Shown piece after piece: positions 35,413 through 44,417 of a stretch of DNA of 64,000 nucleotides (position 1 is its first letter; every line of letters begins with the position of its first letter). A program made the position numbers and the translations under genes. The notes under the pieces are model-generated. The model ran no database searches, was not told where the DNA came from, and saw only the letters and a program-made list of their open reading frames with translations. Source of the stretch: an uncultured Flavobacteriaceae bacterium (lineage in GTDB: Bacteria; Bacteroidota; Bacteroidia; Flavobacteriales; Flavobacteriaceae); NCBI GenBank assembly GCA_947502495.1, contig CANNAC010000001.1, positions 372,001 through 436,000 on the forward strand. The letters are read 5' to 3'.

Positions 35413-35457
35413 AATCGTCAGTGAGAAAACAGCCTTTTTTGCTGGCGATTCTTTTTT
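35413..35457 (+). terminator. Terminator-like hairpin with no annotated upstream gene
   Basis: AATCGTCAG (35413-35421) pairs with CTGGCGATT (35442-35450), one wobble pair, and an inner CAGC/GCTG can also form. Six or more Ts follow. No plus-strand gene ends within 700 bases upstream, so it may close a small RNA starting around 35388. The 317-base gap here otherwise holds only the promoter region of the next gene. Confidence 0.5.
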
Positions 35458-35468
35458 ATTTGAAAAAG

Positions 35469-35498
35469 GGGTAACATTTCACATCGTTTTTGGATATA
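35469..35498 (+). promoter_or_regulatory. GGGTAACA box and TATA element, unit 1
   Basis: GGGTAACA at 35469-35476 and GATATA ending at 35498 (TATA starts exactly 26 bases after the box start). Identical in geometry to the boxes at 41441 and 48093. It sits 85 bases before the ATG at 35554. Confidence 0.65.
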
Positions 35499-35553
35499 GA
35501 AATAGAAAGCCAAAATAACGAAGCTTTTTTTTAATCTTTAAAATTTAAGAATC

Positions 35554-38358
35554 ATGAAGAAAACACTACTATTACTTGCTCTTTTTATAGCAACCCTAAC
35601 ACAAGCACAAACGGTATTAATTCCTAATGGAGGATTTAACGATGCTTTAGATATTGGTTTTTGGTCTGTTGCTTCAACACCCGCTACCAAATCTTGGTTT
35701 GATGGAGGATGCCAAGCTATGTTTGTAGATAATTTAGGAAATCCAGCAACAACGGTAACTTCTTCCGTTTTTAGTGTTGGGTTATCTGGAGATTATGAGT
35801 TGGAATTAGAATATGCAGTAATATATAGTGGAACTGCTGCTATATTTGAGTTAGTAGATGCTAATAGTGCAGTTATTAGTGCAACTTCCATTAATACAGT
35901 TACAGGTACTTGTACCGATTGGCCAAGTCCTAAGCATAGTTCATTAGTGTTCGCTAATTTGCCTGCTGGAAATTACCAATTACGAATAACAATTCCTTCG
36001 AGTCAGTTTTTTCTAGATGGCGTATCATTAGGAGCTTATAATCCTATAACGGTAAGTGGTAATGTAAATACTACTGGTTGTACTAATAATAATATGCTGA
36101 ATAATTTTCCGATGAAAATTACAGACTTAAGTGATAACTCTTCGGCATATACCGCTACCGTCAATGGTGTTTATAATTTTATATTACCAAATACTTCAGG
36201 TAATTTTTTAATAGAACCTGTTAATAATGGTAATATAGTTGCTACTCCAAATGGTATTAATTTAACCATTAACTCTTCATCTACGTCTTATATAAATAAC
36301 GATTTCTGTTTGACTAGTAATATTAATGGAGTAGAAGTGCAAGCACAATTAGTAAGTCAAAATTTAGCTAGACCAGGATTTGTTGCTTCCTACGATTTAA
36401 TTTATGGAAATAATGGAAATATAACAACAGGAAGTGAGTCTCTTATTTTAAATTTTGATAGCTCTAGACTAGCGTATATTACTAATTCCGCATCCGTTTT
36501 ACCAACAAGTGTAACAAGTGGTACTATTACTTGGTCTTATAGCAATTTAACACCTTTAGAGTTTAGGAATATTACACTTTCATTTAACGTACTATCGCCT
36601 CCTACTGTAAATAGTGGAGATGTTTTAAGCTTTACGGGAAACATTACTCCAACTTTGGATGTTAATCCGGTTAATAATAGTATTAATTTCAATCAAACGG
36701 TGGTAAATGGTTATGACCCTAATGATTTGTTGTGTATGGAAGGAGATGAAATCTCTACAACCCAAATTGGAGATGACTTAACATACAGAATTCGTTTTCA
36801 AAATACAGGAACAGCTTCTGCTGTAAACATTTCGGTTAAAACAGATTTAGATGCAGATTTAGATTGGTCTACGTTTCAGCCAATTGCTGCTTCACATGCG
36901 TATACAACGACAGTTGCGAACGGAAATGAGCTGACGTATACTTTTAATAATATTAATTTAGACGATGCAACAACAAATGAGCCAGGAAGTCATGGTTGGA
37001 TTTTTTATAAAATAAAACCTAAAAGTACAGTTGCAGTTGGGGATACATTTGACGCTACTGCTAGTATTTATTTTGATTTTAATCCTGCTGTGGTTACAAA
37101 TACATATACTACAAATATAGTATCACCTGCATTAACTTACGTACCAGATGATAATTTTGAAGCTCGTTTAATTGCACTAGGTCATGATTCTGGTTCTTTG
37201 GATGATTATGTGCCAACAGCAAATATAGACGCATTAACCACTTTAGATTTAGAAGATCAAGGTATTGTTGATATGACAGGAATAGAAGATTTTGTCGCAT
37301 TAGAATTCTTGTATTGTCATACCAATTCTATTGCTACTTTAGACGTGTCTTCCAATATAAATTTAACTACGCTAAATTGTAGTGGCAATGCTTTAACAAC
37401 TCTAGATGTTACATTAAATCCTAGCTTAACGTATTTGTCATGTAGTCAAAATCAGATTTCGAGCTTAACGATTAATAATTCCAGTCTGTTAACCGATTTA
37501 TTAATTAACAACAATCAATTAACAAGTTTTGATGCTTCTAGTCTTTCTAATTTAATAGACTTTAGATCTGGAGATAACCTACTAACCAGTCTTAATGTTA
37601 AAAATGGAAATAATACCAATTTTGTTTTATTTCAAGCAGGAAATAACCCAAACTTAACTTGCATTCAAGTAGATGATGCAGCTTGGAGCAGAACAAATTG
37701 GACCAATGTAGATGCGCAAACGGGTTTTAATGAAGATTGTGCAACAACATCTTATGATAACTACGAACCTAATGATAGTTTTGCGCAAGCTGTAAATATT
37801 CCACTTTGTAATATTTATAATCCTACTATTGGGGAGTCAGGCGATTTAGATTTCTTTACATTCCCTTTAGAGGCAGGTGTTGGTACGGAAGTTAAAATAA
37901 ATAATATTCCAGTAGGTTTAACGTATAAAGTAACCTTTATTGATAGTTATCAACAAACAACGCCACCATTTTATGTAACTAGTTCCGATCCGTTAACCAG
38001 ATACGTTTATTCCCCAATAGGCGGCTTCTATTATGTTAAAATAGAAAGTAACAATGCGAACTACAGTGTACTTCCTTATCAAATAGAAGTGTCTAATGCA
38101 AATTGTAGCTTAAGTGTTTCCGAAGTATTTAAAAGTAGTTTTAATGCTTTTCCTAATCCGGTAAAGAATAGTCTTACGGTATCTATACAAGAAGCTGCTA
38201 ATTATAGTTTAATAACTGTAAATGGGCAAATTATTAAACAAGGACAACTTCAAAAAGGAAACAACAGCTTAAATACTTCCAATCTATCTAACGGTTTATA
38301 CTTTTTACAAGTTAGAACGAAGGAAGGTGTTTCCACTAAAAAAATTGTAAAACAATAA
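35554..38358 (+). CDS. Secreted LRR-containing protein with T9SS type A sorting domain
   Basis: The 934-residue protein starts with a signal peptide (about 1-18). An N-terminal carbohydrate-binding-like beta domain with paired cysteines comes next (about 20-165). A DUF11/DUF7619-type domain spans about 385-520 (YDPNDLLCMEGDEIS, then YRIRFQNTGTASA). A leucine-rich-repeat block of about 21-residue units is at 545-730 (LTTLNCSGNALTTLDVT and similar). A pre-peptidase-like (PPC) beta domain is at about 745-850 (NYEPNDSFAQAVNI). The type A sorting domain at 860-934 (FPNPVKNSLTV to KKIVKQ) directs T9SS export. It leads the first unit of the island: the next gene follows after ten bases. Confidence 0.88.
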   Translation: MKKTLLLLALFIATLTQAQTVLIPNGGFNDALDIGFWSVASTPATKSWFDGGCQAMFVDNLGNPATTVTSSVFSVGLSGDYELELEYAVIYSGTAAIFELVDANSAVISATSINTVTGTCTDWPSPKHSSLVFANLPAGNYQLRITIPSSQFFLDGVSLGAYNPITVSGNVNTTGCTNNNMLNNFPMKITDLSDNSSAYTATVNGVYNFILPNTSGNFLIEPVNNGNIVATPNGINLTINSSSTSYINNDFCLTSNINGVEVQAQLVSQNLARPGFVASYDLIYGNNGNITTGSESLILNFDSSRLAYITNSASVLPTSVTSGTITWSYSNLTPLEFRNITLSFNVLSPPTVNSGDVLSFTGNITPTLDVNPVNNSINFNQTVVNGYDPNDLLCMEGDEISTTQIGDDLTYRIRFQNTGTASAVNISVKTDLDADLDWSTFQPIAASHAYTTTVANGNELTYTFNNINLDDATTNEPGSHGWIFYKIKPKSTVAVGDTFDATASIYFDFNPAVVTNTYTTNIVSPALTYVPDDNFEARLIALGHDSGSLDDYVPTANIDALTTLDLEDQGIVDMTGIEDFVALEFLYCHTNSIATLDVSSNINLTTLNCSGNALTTLDVTLNPSLTYLSCSQNQISSLTINNSSLLTDLLINNNQLTSFDASSLSNLIDFRSGDNLLTSLNVKNGNNTNFVLFQAGNNPNLTCIQVDDAAWSRTNWTNVDAQTGFNEDCATTSYDNYEPNDSFAQAVNIPLCNIYNPTIGESGDLDFFTFPLEAGVGTEVKINNIPVGLTYKVTFIDSYQQTTPPFYVTSSDPLTRYVYSPIGGFYYVKIESNNANYSVLPYQIEVSNANCSLSVSEVFKSSFNAFPNPVKNSLTVSIQEAANYSLITVNGQIIKQGQLQKGNNSLNTSNLSNGLYFLQVRTKEGVSTKKIVKQ

Positions 38359-38367
38359 TTATATATT

Positions 38368-39399
38368 ATGAAAACAATTAAAACAGCATGCTTTACTATG
38401 TTAATAGCTGCTTTTATTACTAGTTGTGATTCCGACGAAGATAATGATGTAACAACCGTTTGTGATGCTAAGTTTTACACAATGGCTGTAGACATCCCAG
38501 ATTCATCGGTTGGTGTTTTTGATATTTTTGAATACGAAAAATCCAACGTGCTCTCGACGCCAATGGCGCTTACTTCGGGAAATGCATTGAATAATGCGAC
38601 TGGAGGACCGTTAAGTGAAATGCTATCGGCAATAAATCCGAATACAGGAGAAATCACATATCAGTTTACCTATCATCCCGCTATATTTAAGTACAATATC
38701 AATTCGAATACGGTAACGCAAAGTACTTTCAATGGCGGTTATAATTATGAATACTTAGGGAACAGTTTATACTCTATAAAACACACCTATATTGGTTCTA
38801 GTGTATTATCGGATTATACCATAATTGATGCGTCTGGTAGTGCTGTTGGTCAAACAATTCAAAATGTAGATATTAGTAATTCTGGAGCAACTACATTATT
38901 GCTATTCAAATCCACATCAAATAATCAAGACAAGCTGTATTATTTAGCGAATACCAAACTTCTTACTTACAATAAAACAACAGATACTTGGAGTGATGAT
39001 CTTTTGGAAACGTATAATGAAACTACAAATAAGGTTTTTTATAGAAGTCTGGAGTATGTGGATGATAATACGCTTTATATTTTAAAGTCGGATGAGACTA
39101 TTGCTAGTAGCTATACGCTAGAACTTTTAAAAGTAGATATAAGTGGAAGTGTACCACAAGTTTCTGTAATAAAAGATTTGACAAACAGTCTTAGTTTAAG
39201 TGCGAATACGCTTTTAGCTCCTGGAGGAGATAGACAAATAAATGCAGCTTATGATGCTTGTGATGACAGTTTCTATTTTAATTACACCAATCCATTTACC
39301 ATGAATTCTATCGTTTTTGAAATTAAACTCATAAGCGATACTGTAAATGAATACCCCGTAAATGGTAAGTATTTATACGGCTTAGACATTATAAATTAA
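38368..39399 (+). CDS. Predicted surface lipoprotein, beta-propeller-like
   Basis: The 343-residue lipoprotein signal ends AFITSC, followed by DSDEDNDV. This acidic stretch after the lipidated cysteine resembles the lipoprotein export signal that sends Bacteroidota lipoproteins to the cell surface. The rest is beta-rich with repeated Tyr-x-Leu and Asn-x-Tyr strands (LYYLANTKLLTYNKTTDTW, LYILKSDETI), suggesting a propeller. No family is recognised. It is in an operon with the T9SS protein upstream (ten bases). Confidence 0.78.
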   Translation: MKTIKTACFTMLIAAFITSCDSDEDNDVTTVCDAKFYTMAVDIPDSSVGVFDIFEYEKSNVLSTPMALTSGNALNNATGGPLSEMLSAINPNTGEITYQFTYHPAIFKYNINSNTVTQSTFNGGYNYEYLGNSLYSIKHTYIGSSVLSDYTIIDASGSAVGQTIQNVDISNSGATTLLLFKSTSNNQDKLYYLANTKLLTYNKTTDTWSDDLLETYNETTNKVFYRSLEYVDDNTLYILKSDETIASSYTLELLKVDISGSVPQVSVIKDLTNSLSLSANTLLAPGGDRQINAAYDACDDSFYFNYTNPFTMNSIVFEIKLISDTVNEYPVNGKYLYGLDIIN

Positions 39400-39433
39400 T
39401 TCTATTTAATAAAAATAATAAACATCCCTAATT

Positions 39434-39880
39434 ATGAAATCAATTCTAAAAATAATTTTATTACTAGTAGTTACAGTTACACTGTTTAACTGCGATAATG
39501 ATGATAACGATGCGCCAAATACTAATGTTTGTAACTATCAAGGAGTTACTATAGAAGACGCAAACGGCAATGTATACACACAAATTGCAGCATCCGATTT
39601 ACAAACAGATTATTTTCCTAATAACGACGGACCAGGTTTAGCGGCTGTAGAAGTTTGGGATACCACTGTTCCAGGGCAGACATTTATTGTGACTAGAGCA
39701 TTAACAGTAGGTGCGGTAGATACAAATCCGGAGATTAGAATAAATAATATCGATTACACGGGAACAATAACTTGTCAACGTGCAGGATCTCTAGTAGGAG
39801 AAGAGTTAAGGTTGGATGTTGTTGTAAATTCCTTAGGCGAAGGAGAAGTATGTGTGACCATTGATTATGTGGCGCCTTAA
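39434..39880 (+). CDS. Small acidic lipoprotein, CQRAG family paralogue 1
   Basis: The 148-residue lipoprotein signal ends LFNC followed by DNDDNDAPN, a likely surface-export signal. The mature domain begins CNYQGVTIEDANGN, has a TDYFPNNDGPGL segment and ends with ITCQRAGSLVGEELRLDVVVN and CVTIDY. Two more genes in the island (41509 and 43462) encode the same layout. Three conserved cysteines in the mature part suggest a disulfide-stabilised beta sandwich. I know no described family; function unknown. Confidence 0.78.
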   Translation: MKSILKIILLLVVTVTLFNCDNDDNDAPNTNVCNYQGVTIEDANGNVYTQIAASDLQTDYFPNNDGPGLAAVEVWDTTVPGQTFIVTRALTVGAVDTNPEIRINNIDYTGTITCQRAGSLVGEELRLDVVVNSLGEGEVCVTIDYVAP

Positions 39881-39919
39881 TCCTAAAAATGTAATCGATA
39901 ACAAAGCATTAAACAATAT

Positions 39920-40720
39920 ATGTTTCCAAAATTATTTGATTTCTCTCTGCCAGATTTCTTGGCAAGCCTTTTTGGTGTAGAACAAGTTACAGTCTATTCC
40001 TATGCTACTTTAATTGCATTGGGTACATTAATAGCAGCGCTTTATACAAAGAGGAGTGCTAAAAAAGGGTTAGGGATTACAAAGCTTTCCAATAGTTTTT
40101 TCTATGGGATTTTTGCGGCAGGTTTTGTTGGCGGAAAGTTGTTTTACTACCTACAAGATCCTTTGCTATATATGCAAGATCCGAGTTTAATGTCTAATAA
40201 TTTTTCAGGCGGATTTGTGTTTTATGGATCATTTGTAGTGATTGTTCCTTATGTGATTTGGTACTTAAAAAAGCATGACATTCCCGTTTTACCCATGTTA
40301 GACATATTTGCAGTTACAACTACTATCGTGCATGCAATTGGGCGATTAGGTTGCTTTGCAGCAGGATGTTGTTACGGAGCGCCAACAGATAGTAGTATCG
40401 GATTAATTTTTCCAACGACACATGGTATTTCGGTGCACCCAACACAATTGTATGAAGCGATGCTATTACTCGTAATTATGGCAATACTATTAGTAGTTAA
40501 AAAGTACAAACAATTTAACGGACAGGTTTTCTTTCTCTATTTAATGCTCTATGCTTTTGGAAGAGGAATCTTAGAGCTTTTTAGAGGAGATGATCGAGGT
40601 TTTGTGATAGAGAATATACTATCGCATTCTCAATTTATCGCACTTTGTCTTATCTCAGTATCTGCTTATTTCTATTACAAAATTTATAAACAAATTAATA
40701 TAAACACACTTAATACTTAA
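39920..40720 (+). CDS. Divergent prolipoprotein diacylglyceryl transferase (Lgt) paralogue
   Basis: A 266-residue membrane protein with about seven transmembrane helices, in the Lgt fold family: GGKLFYYLQD (71-80), HAIGRLGCFAAGCCYG (138-153), HPTQLYEA (173-180) and GRGILELFRGDDRG (about 222-235). It departs from typical Lgt in two places. The HGG loop with the essential His is FYG (101-103) here, and the GRxGNFxNxE motif is GRLGCFAAGCCYG. The cell probably has a standard lgt elsewhere. Whether this one transfers diacylglycerol is open. It lies amid eight lipoprotein genes, and the lipoprotein next to it starts only four bases after its stop. Confidence 0.82.
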   Translation: MFPKLFDFSLPDFLASLFGVEQVTVYSYATLIALGTLIAALYTKRSAKKGLGITKLSNSFFYGIFAAGFVGGKLFYYLQDPLLYMQDPSLMSNNFSGGFVFYGSFVVIVPYVIWYLKKHDIPVLPMLDIFAVTTTIVHAIGRLGCFAAGCCYGAPTDSSIGLIFPTTHGISVHPTQLYEAMLLLVIMAILLVVKKYKQFNGQVFFLYLMLYAFGRGILELFRGDDRGFVIENILSHSQFIALCLISVSAYFYYKIYKQININTLNT

Positions 40721-40724
40721 AATC

Positions 40725-41417
40725 ATGAAAAAACATTTTTTAAAGACAATATTACCTACATTACTACTAGTAGGAGCAGTATTTATAATAGGAGCTGGAT
40801 GCAGCGGTCCCGCAGATGGTCAATCTACCTTTTGGCCAGATTTAGATGGTGATGGTTATGGTGATGCCTTTGTTGGAAACGGAACGATTTATGACGATGA
40901 TAATTTTCCTGATGGTTATGTGACTAATAGAGGCGATTGTGACGACACTAACGCGGCTATTAATCCTGGAGCTACAGAGATTCCAGATAATGACATTGAT
41001 GAAGACTGTAACGACCTTTTCGGAATAACCTTTTATAAAGATTCGGATAATGATGGTTTTGGAGATCCAAATGCTGGAAATGTTTTTGAAATTAGTTTTG
41101 GCGATCCTGCTCCAAATGGTATGGTGTATAATAATGCCGATTGCGATGATACTAACGATATGATAAACCCAAAAGCAGATGAAGTTGTTGGTAATAATAT
41201 AGACGATAACTGTGATGGTTATGTAGATATTATGGAGTATTACACCGATGCAGATGGCGATGGTTATGGAGCGGGTGATGCATTACCACCACCAGCAGTT
41301 GGAGTACATAATAATTTAGACTGTGATGATACTAACCCAGAAGTGTATCCGTATGCTATGGAAGTTGAAAATGGTATCGATGATGATTGTGATGGAATAG
41401 TAGATGAACTTTTTTAA
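40725..41417 (+). CDS. MopE-like lipoprotein with metal-binding repeats
   Basis: The 230-residue lipoprotein has a signal ending FIIGAGC (Cys27). The mature part carries three copies of the putative metal-binding MopE motif: DGDGYGDA plus GDCDDTNAAINPGATEIPDNDIDEDCND, and two similar blocks ending in NIDDNCDGYVD and GIDDDCDGIVD. The motif resembles EF-hand-like calcium loops and the copper-binding MopE domain. It starts four bases after the Lgt paralogue stop, so the two are tightly linked and likely function together. A 23-base spacer separates its stop from the next GGGTAACA box. Confidence 0.88.
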   Translation: MKKHFLKTILPTLLLVGAVFIIGAGCSGPADGQSTFWPDLDGDGYGDAFVGNGTIYDDDNFPDGYVTNRGDCDDTNAAINPGATEIPDNDIDEDCNDLFGITFYKDSDNDGFGDPNAGNVFEISFGDPAPNGMVYNNADCDDTNDMINPKADEVVGNNIDDNCDGYVDIMEYYTDADGDGYGAGDALPPPAVGVHNNLDCDDTNPEVYPYAMEVENGIDDDCDGIVDELF

Positions 41418-41440
41418 ATACTAAAAAAAAATCCATTATA

Positions 41441-41470
41441 GGGTAACAATTTCTTTGTTGGTTTGATATA
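41441..41470 (+). promoter_or_regulatory. GGGTAACA box and TATA element, unit 2
   Basis: GGGTAACA at 41441-41448 and GATATA ending at 41470 (26 bases from box start to TATA). It lies 68 bases before the ATG at 41509 and just after the end of the preceding unit. Confidence 0.65.
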
Positions 41471-41508
41471 AGGGAAATGTATAACTAATATAAAAACAAA
41501 TAACAATT

Positions 41509-41940
41509 ATGAAAACAACGATCAAAACCCTTTGTCTACTAGTTTTAACACTAGTATTATTTAACTGCGATAATGATGATGGAGATGCAGACAATCAAGA
41601 CGATTGTAATTTTGCAGGATTTACTTTTTTAGACACTGCAAACAATACACAAACATTAATTGGTGAATCTGATTTAACCACCGATTTCTATTATACATCT
41701 TCTAATGGGCCAGAAGTAGAAATCTATAAATCTAGCGATCCTGGAAATTTTTGGTTTGTAACCTTAGTTGTAACAGACGGAGCAACGGGAACAGGACAGT
41801 TAAGTGTTAATGGGACCATATATACTGTAAATGTTGCTTGTCAAAGAGCGGGTAATGCTATAGGCGAAGAATTTCGATACGATATTACTGGAGCCGGTTT
41901 AGAAGCAGAATATTGTGTTATAATTGACTTATACCATTAG
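41509..41940 (+). CDS. Small acidic lipoprotein, CQRAG family paralogue 2
   Basis: The 143-residue lipoprotein signal ends LFNC, then DNDDGDADN. The mature domain shows CNFAGFTFLDTANNTQTLI, DLTTDF, GTGQLSVNGTIYTVNVACQRAGNAIGEEFRYDI and a final CVIIDL, collinear with paralogues 1 and 3. It heads the second transcription unit of the island, with its own GGGTAACA box. The next gene follows after 86 bases. Function unknown. Confidence 0.78.
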   Translation: MKTTIKTLCLLVLTLVLFNCDNDDGDADNQDDCNFAGFTFLDTANNTQTLIGESDLTTDFYYTSSNGPEVEIYKSSDPGNFWFVTLVVTDGATGTGQLSVNGTIYTVNVACQRAGNAIGEEFRYDITGAGLEAEYCVIIDLYH

Positions 41941-42026
41941 AGATAACAGGTAAAAGAATATAGTCACTTCTAATGTTCTAGATAGGAATAGTGCAAGTGT
42001 AGTTCAATATTTAAATACTTAAAAAC

Positions 42027-43451
42027 ATGAAAAAGATACAAATAGTATTATTTCTAATTATTGCAACCTTTTTAGGTTGCAGTAATCAGAATGGAGAAGG
42101 AGGGGTTGATGAAAATCCTTGCGAGATTGGAGATCAAGGTATGGTTCTGACCGAAAGTAATTCTCCAAACCCAGTATATCTTCAATTTGACGATTCTAGA
42201 ATGGTTGTTCAATATGTAACAGGGCATCCAGATGGAGATTATTTCCACATGTATAGTACAAATGTTTCTCCAGCCGTAGATCTATATACTTTTGCAATTA
42301 ACGCTGGAGATACATCTACTTTTGACCAAAATTTTAATGTTACTGCCGGAAGTTATTTGGCGGTAGATGGTACACCTTACCCGCAAAGCAATACATTGGT
42401 TTTAAATACTATAATTGGAGGATCACAAGTTGGTGATGCGGTAAAAATGGAATTTGAAGGAGATTATGACGGCGATGAGATTCATATAACTGGTGAGTTA
42501 TGTTTAACTATAGATGAAGTAATTGGGGTACAAGATTTTGTTTATATCACAGACGGATTAAGTCTTAAAGTTGTAGATGTTTCGGATCCATATGCTCCTT
42601 CTATGGCAACAACAATACCTCTACCATCTTCTCATTACGTTAAAGTTATTAATAATAGTGTTGCTTTGGTAGGGCAAATAGATAGCGCAGAACCTTATGT
42701 AAATACGATTAATATTTCGAATCCAGGAACTAGTTATGTGATGGCTACAACGGCAAAGAACAGTTCAAATACTATTTTAACAGATGTGACAACGCTAGAT
42801 AATAAGGCGGTATTAACAGATCTTCATTTTAGAAATAAAACGTTGGAGATTAATACCAATCAAATGGTAGGTATTGGAGATATTCACGGTGGGTTTGGTA
42901 TAACAAATGTAGCCGATGCGTATTTGATTTTATTAGATGGTTTGGGAGTGTCTACCTACGGCATAGATGCTAATTATGATCTTTCTTATCCTTTTCTTCC
43001 GAGTAATGCTACGTTGCAATGGACGTCGTTGGTAGGTAACAGGTTTGACCGAGTAGAAACAGACGGTACTTATTCTTATATAGCGAATGTAGAAGGTCAG
43101 AAATTATTAAAGGTAGACGTGACTAATTCAGCTATTAATCAGTTAAGTTCTTTGGATATTGCTGGGCATCCTTCCTCTTTAGCGATTTATAATAATTACG
43201 CTTTTGTAACCATGTCTCCAACAGGGACAGTGCCTTATAATGCCGGTTTTGATGGCATTAAAATGATTAATTTAACCAGCATGCAGGTTGTAGATAGTAG
43301 TGTACTATCCAATACAAGCGGTGTAGTTGTTTATGGTAGTTATGCGTACGTAACCGATGGAAACGGTTTGCATATCTATGATATTAGTTCAGGAAGTTTA
43401 AGTTTAATTACAACATACAACCCAGGATTTGGTAATTACATATCCATTTAA
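42027..43451 (+). CDS. LVIVD-type beta-propeller lipoprotein
   Basis: The 474-residue lipoprotein has a signal ending ATFLGC (Cys18) and an SNQNGEGG linker. The N-terminal 150 residues form a beta domain that resembles the end of the CQRAG proteins. The C-terminal 300 residues hold LVIVD-like repeats (VYITDGLSLKVVDVSDPYAP, YSYIANVEGQKLLKVDV, YAYVTDGNGLHIYDIS) that form a propeller. Such domains usually bind ligands at the cell surface. The downstream gene starts ten bases after the stop, at 43462. Confidence 0.82.
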   Translation: MKKIQIVLFLIIATFLGCSNQNGEGGVDENPCEIGDQGMVLTESNSPNPVYLQFDDSRMVVQYVTGHPDGDYFHMYSTNVSPAVDLYTFAINAGDTSTFDQNFNVTAGSYLAVDGTPYPQSNTLVLNTIIGGSQVGDAVKMEFEGDYDGDEIHITGELCLTIDEVIGVQDFVYITDGLSLKVVDVSDPYAPSMATTIPLPSSHYVKVINNSVALVGQIDSAEPYVNTINISNPGTSYVMATTAKNSSNTILTDVTTLDNKAVLTDLHFRNKTLEINTNQMVGIGDIHGGFGITNVADAYLILLDGLGVSTYGIDANYDLSYPFLPSNATLQWTSLVGNRFDRVETDGTYSYIANVEGQKLLKVDVTNSAINQLSSLDIAGHPSSLAIYNNYAFVTMSPTGTVPYNAGFDGIKMINLTSMQVVDSSVLSNTSGVVVYGSYAYVTDGNGLHIYDISSGSLSLITTYNPGFGNYISI

Positions 43452-43461
43452 AACTATTCTT

Positions 43462-43908
43462 ATGAGAAAAATATGCCTATTACTACTTTTATTATGTACC
43501 ATGACATCTTGTGATAATGATGATGACATTAATAATGATGCAACAAATCAAGACCAATGTAATTATCAAGGGTTCTCGTATTTGGATACGAATAACAACG
43601 ATCAAACATTAATTCAGGAGTCCGAATTAAACACGCAACATTTTCCAAATGCAAGTAACGGACCTTATGGTGCTCCAGGAATAGAAATCGCATCGTTTAC
43701 AAGTTCACCGACGCTGTTTTTTACTACCAATGCCATAGAATTAAATGAAACTGGAACGGGTTGGATTTCTATAAACGGTGCGCAACTAGAAGCGGTAACC
43801 GTTACTTGTCAACGTGCAGGAACCGCAGTAGGTGATGAAGTGCGATTAGATGTTGTCTTCGGGGCAATTGAAGTAGAGTTTTGTGTTATTATTGATGAAG
43901 TTTTATAA
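43462..43908 (+). CDS. Small acidic lipoprotein, CQRAG family paralogue 3
   Basis: From the ATG at 43462 the product is 148 residues. The lipoprotein signal ends TMTSC, then DNDDDINND. The domain carries CNYQGFSYLDTNNNDQTLI, the ESELNTQHFP segment, WISINGAQLEAVTVTCQRAGTAVGDEVRLDVVF and CVIIDEVL. A longer frame opens at 43429 inside the upstream gene, but its extra 11 residues spoil the lipoprotein signal. It is closest to paralogue 1 in the DYFP/QHFP region. Confidence 0.78.
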   Translation: MRKICLLLLLLCTMTSCDNDDDINNDATNQDQCNYQGFSYLDTNNNDQTLIQESELNTQHFPNASNGPYGAPGIEIASFTSSPTLFFTTNAIELNETGTGWISINGAQLEAVTVTCQRAGTAVGDEVRLDVVFGAIEVEFCVIIDEVL

Positions 43909-43919
43909 ATATATTGAAG

Positions 43920-44237
43920 ATGAAAATAGCATTAAAAGGTTTTGTGTTTCTTATTTGTTTGCTTGTTTTTAATTGCAAGAATGAAAGTAATACACAGGGG
44001 ATAGAAGAAGACGCTAAATCGGAAACGTTGAAATCGTTAACGGAAGACGAAAAAAGAGAGATAGTAGCATACTATTTAATTCACGGTAAAAAAATGACCG
44101 AAAAAGATTTTTATAAAATTATCTTTTTGAATGATTTTGTAGATGGAGTTAAAGTCATTTATTACGAAGATAGCAATGCTTTTTTTGGTCTTAAGTTTTC
44201 GGAAGCATTAGATTTTTATAAGGCTAATAAAAAGTAG
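43920..44237 (+). CDS. Small lipoprotein, hypothetical
   Basis: A 105-residue protein from the ATG at 43920 (a TTG two codons upstream is also possible). The lipoprotein signal ends LLVFNC, then KNESNTQGIEED. The helical mature part (SLTEDEKREIVAYYLIHGKKMTEKDF) is lysine- and glutamate-rich. It is the last gene of unit 2, 11 bases after the CQRAG paralogue 3 stop. No family recognised. Confidence 0.7.
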   Translation: MKIALKGFVFLICLLVFNCKNESNTQGIEEDAKSETLKSLTEDEKREIVAYYLIHGKKMTEKDFYKIIFLNDFVDGVKVIYYEDSNAFFGLKFSEALDFYKANKK

Positions 44238-44357
44238 AACAGCAAAAGCTGTTTTGAAATTAGACAAACCTTTTTAGTTCTCTTTAAAGATCGGTTATAA
44301 TAGGGATTGCATTAATTGTATGTAAAACCGAAGCATGCAAAACAATTACAAAACCAT

Positions 44358-44365
44358 TACATTTG
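44358..44365 (+). promoter_or_regulatory. -7 element TACATTTG for the LytS/LytTR operon
   Basis: An exact TAnnTTTG match 53 bases before the ATG at 44418. No TTG at the standard -33 spacing. An AGGG-containing stretch about 50 bases further upstream is only loosely like the GGGTAACA boxes. Confidence 0.5.
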
Positions 44366-44417
44366 TAATACAACACAAAAATAAAAACGATTGAAGTATA
44401 AAAAACGCCATATCCCA

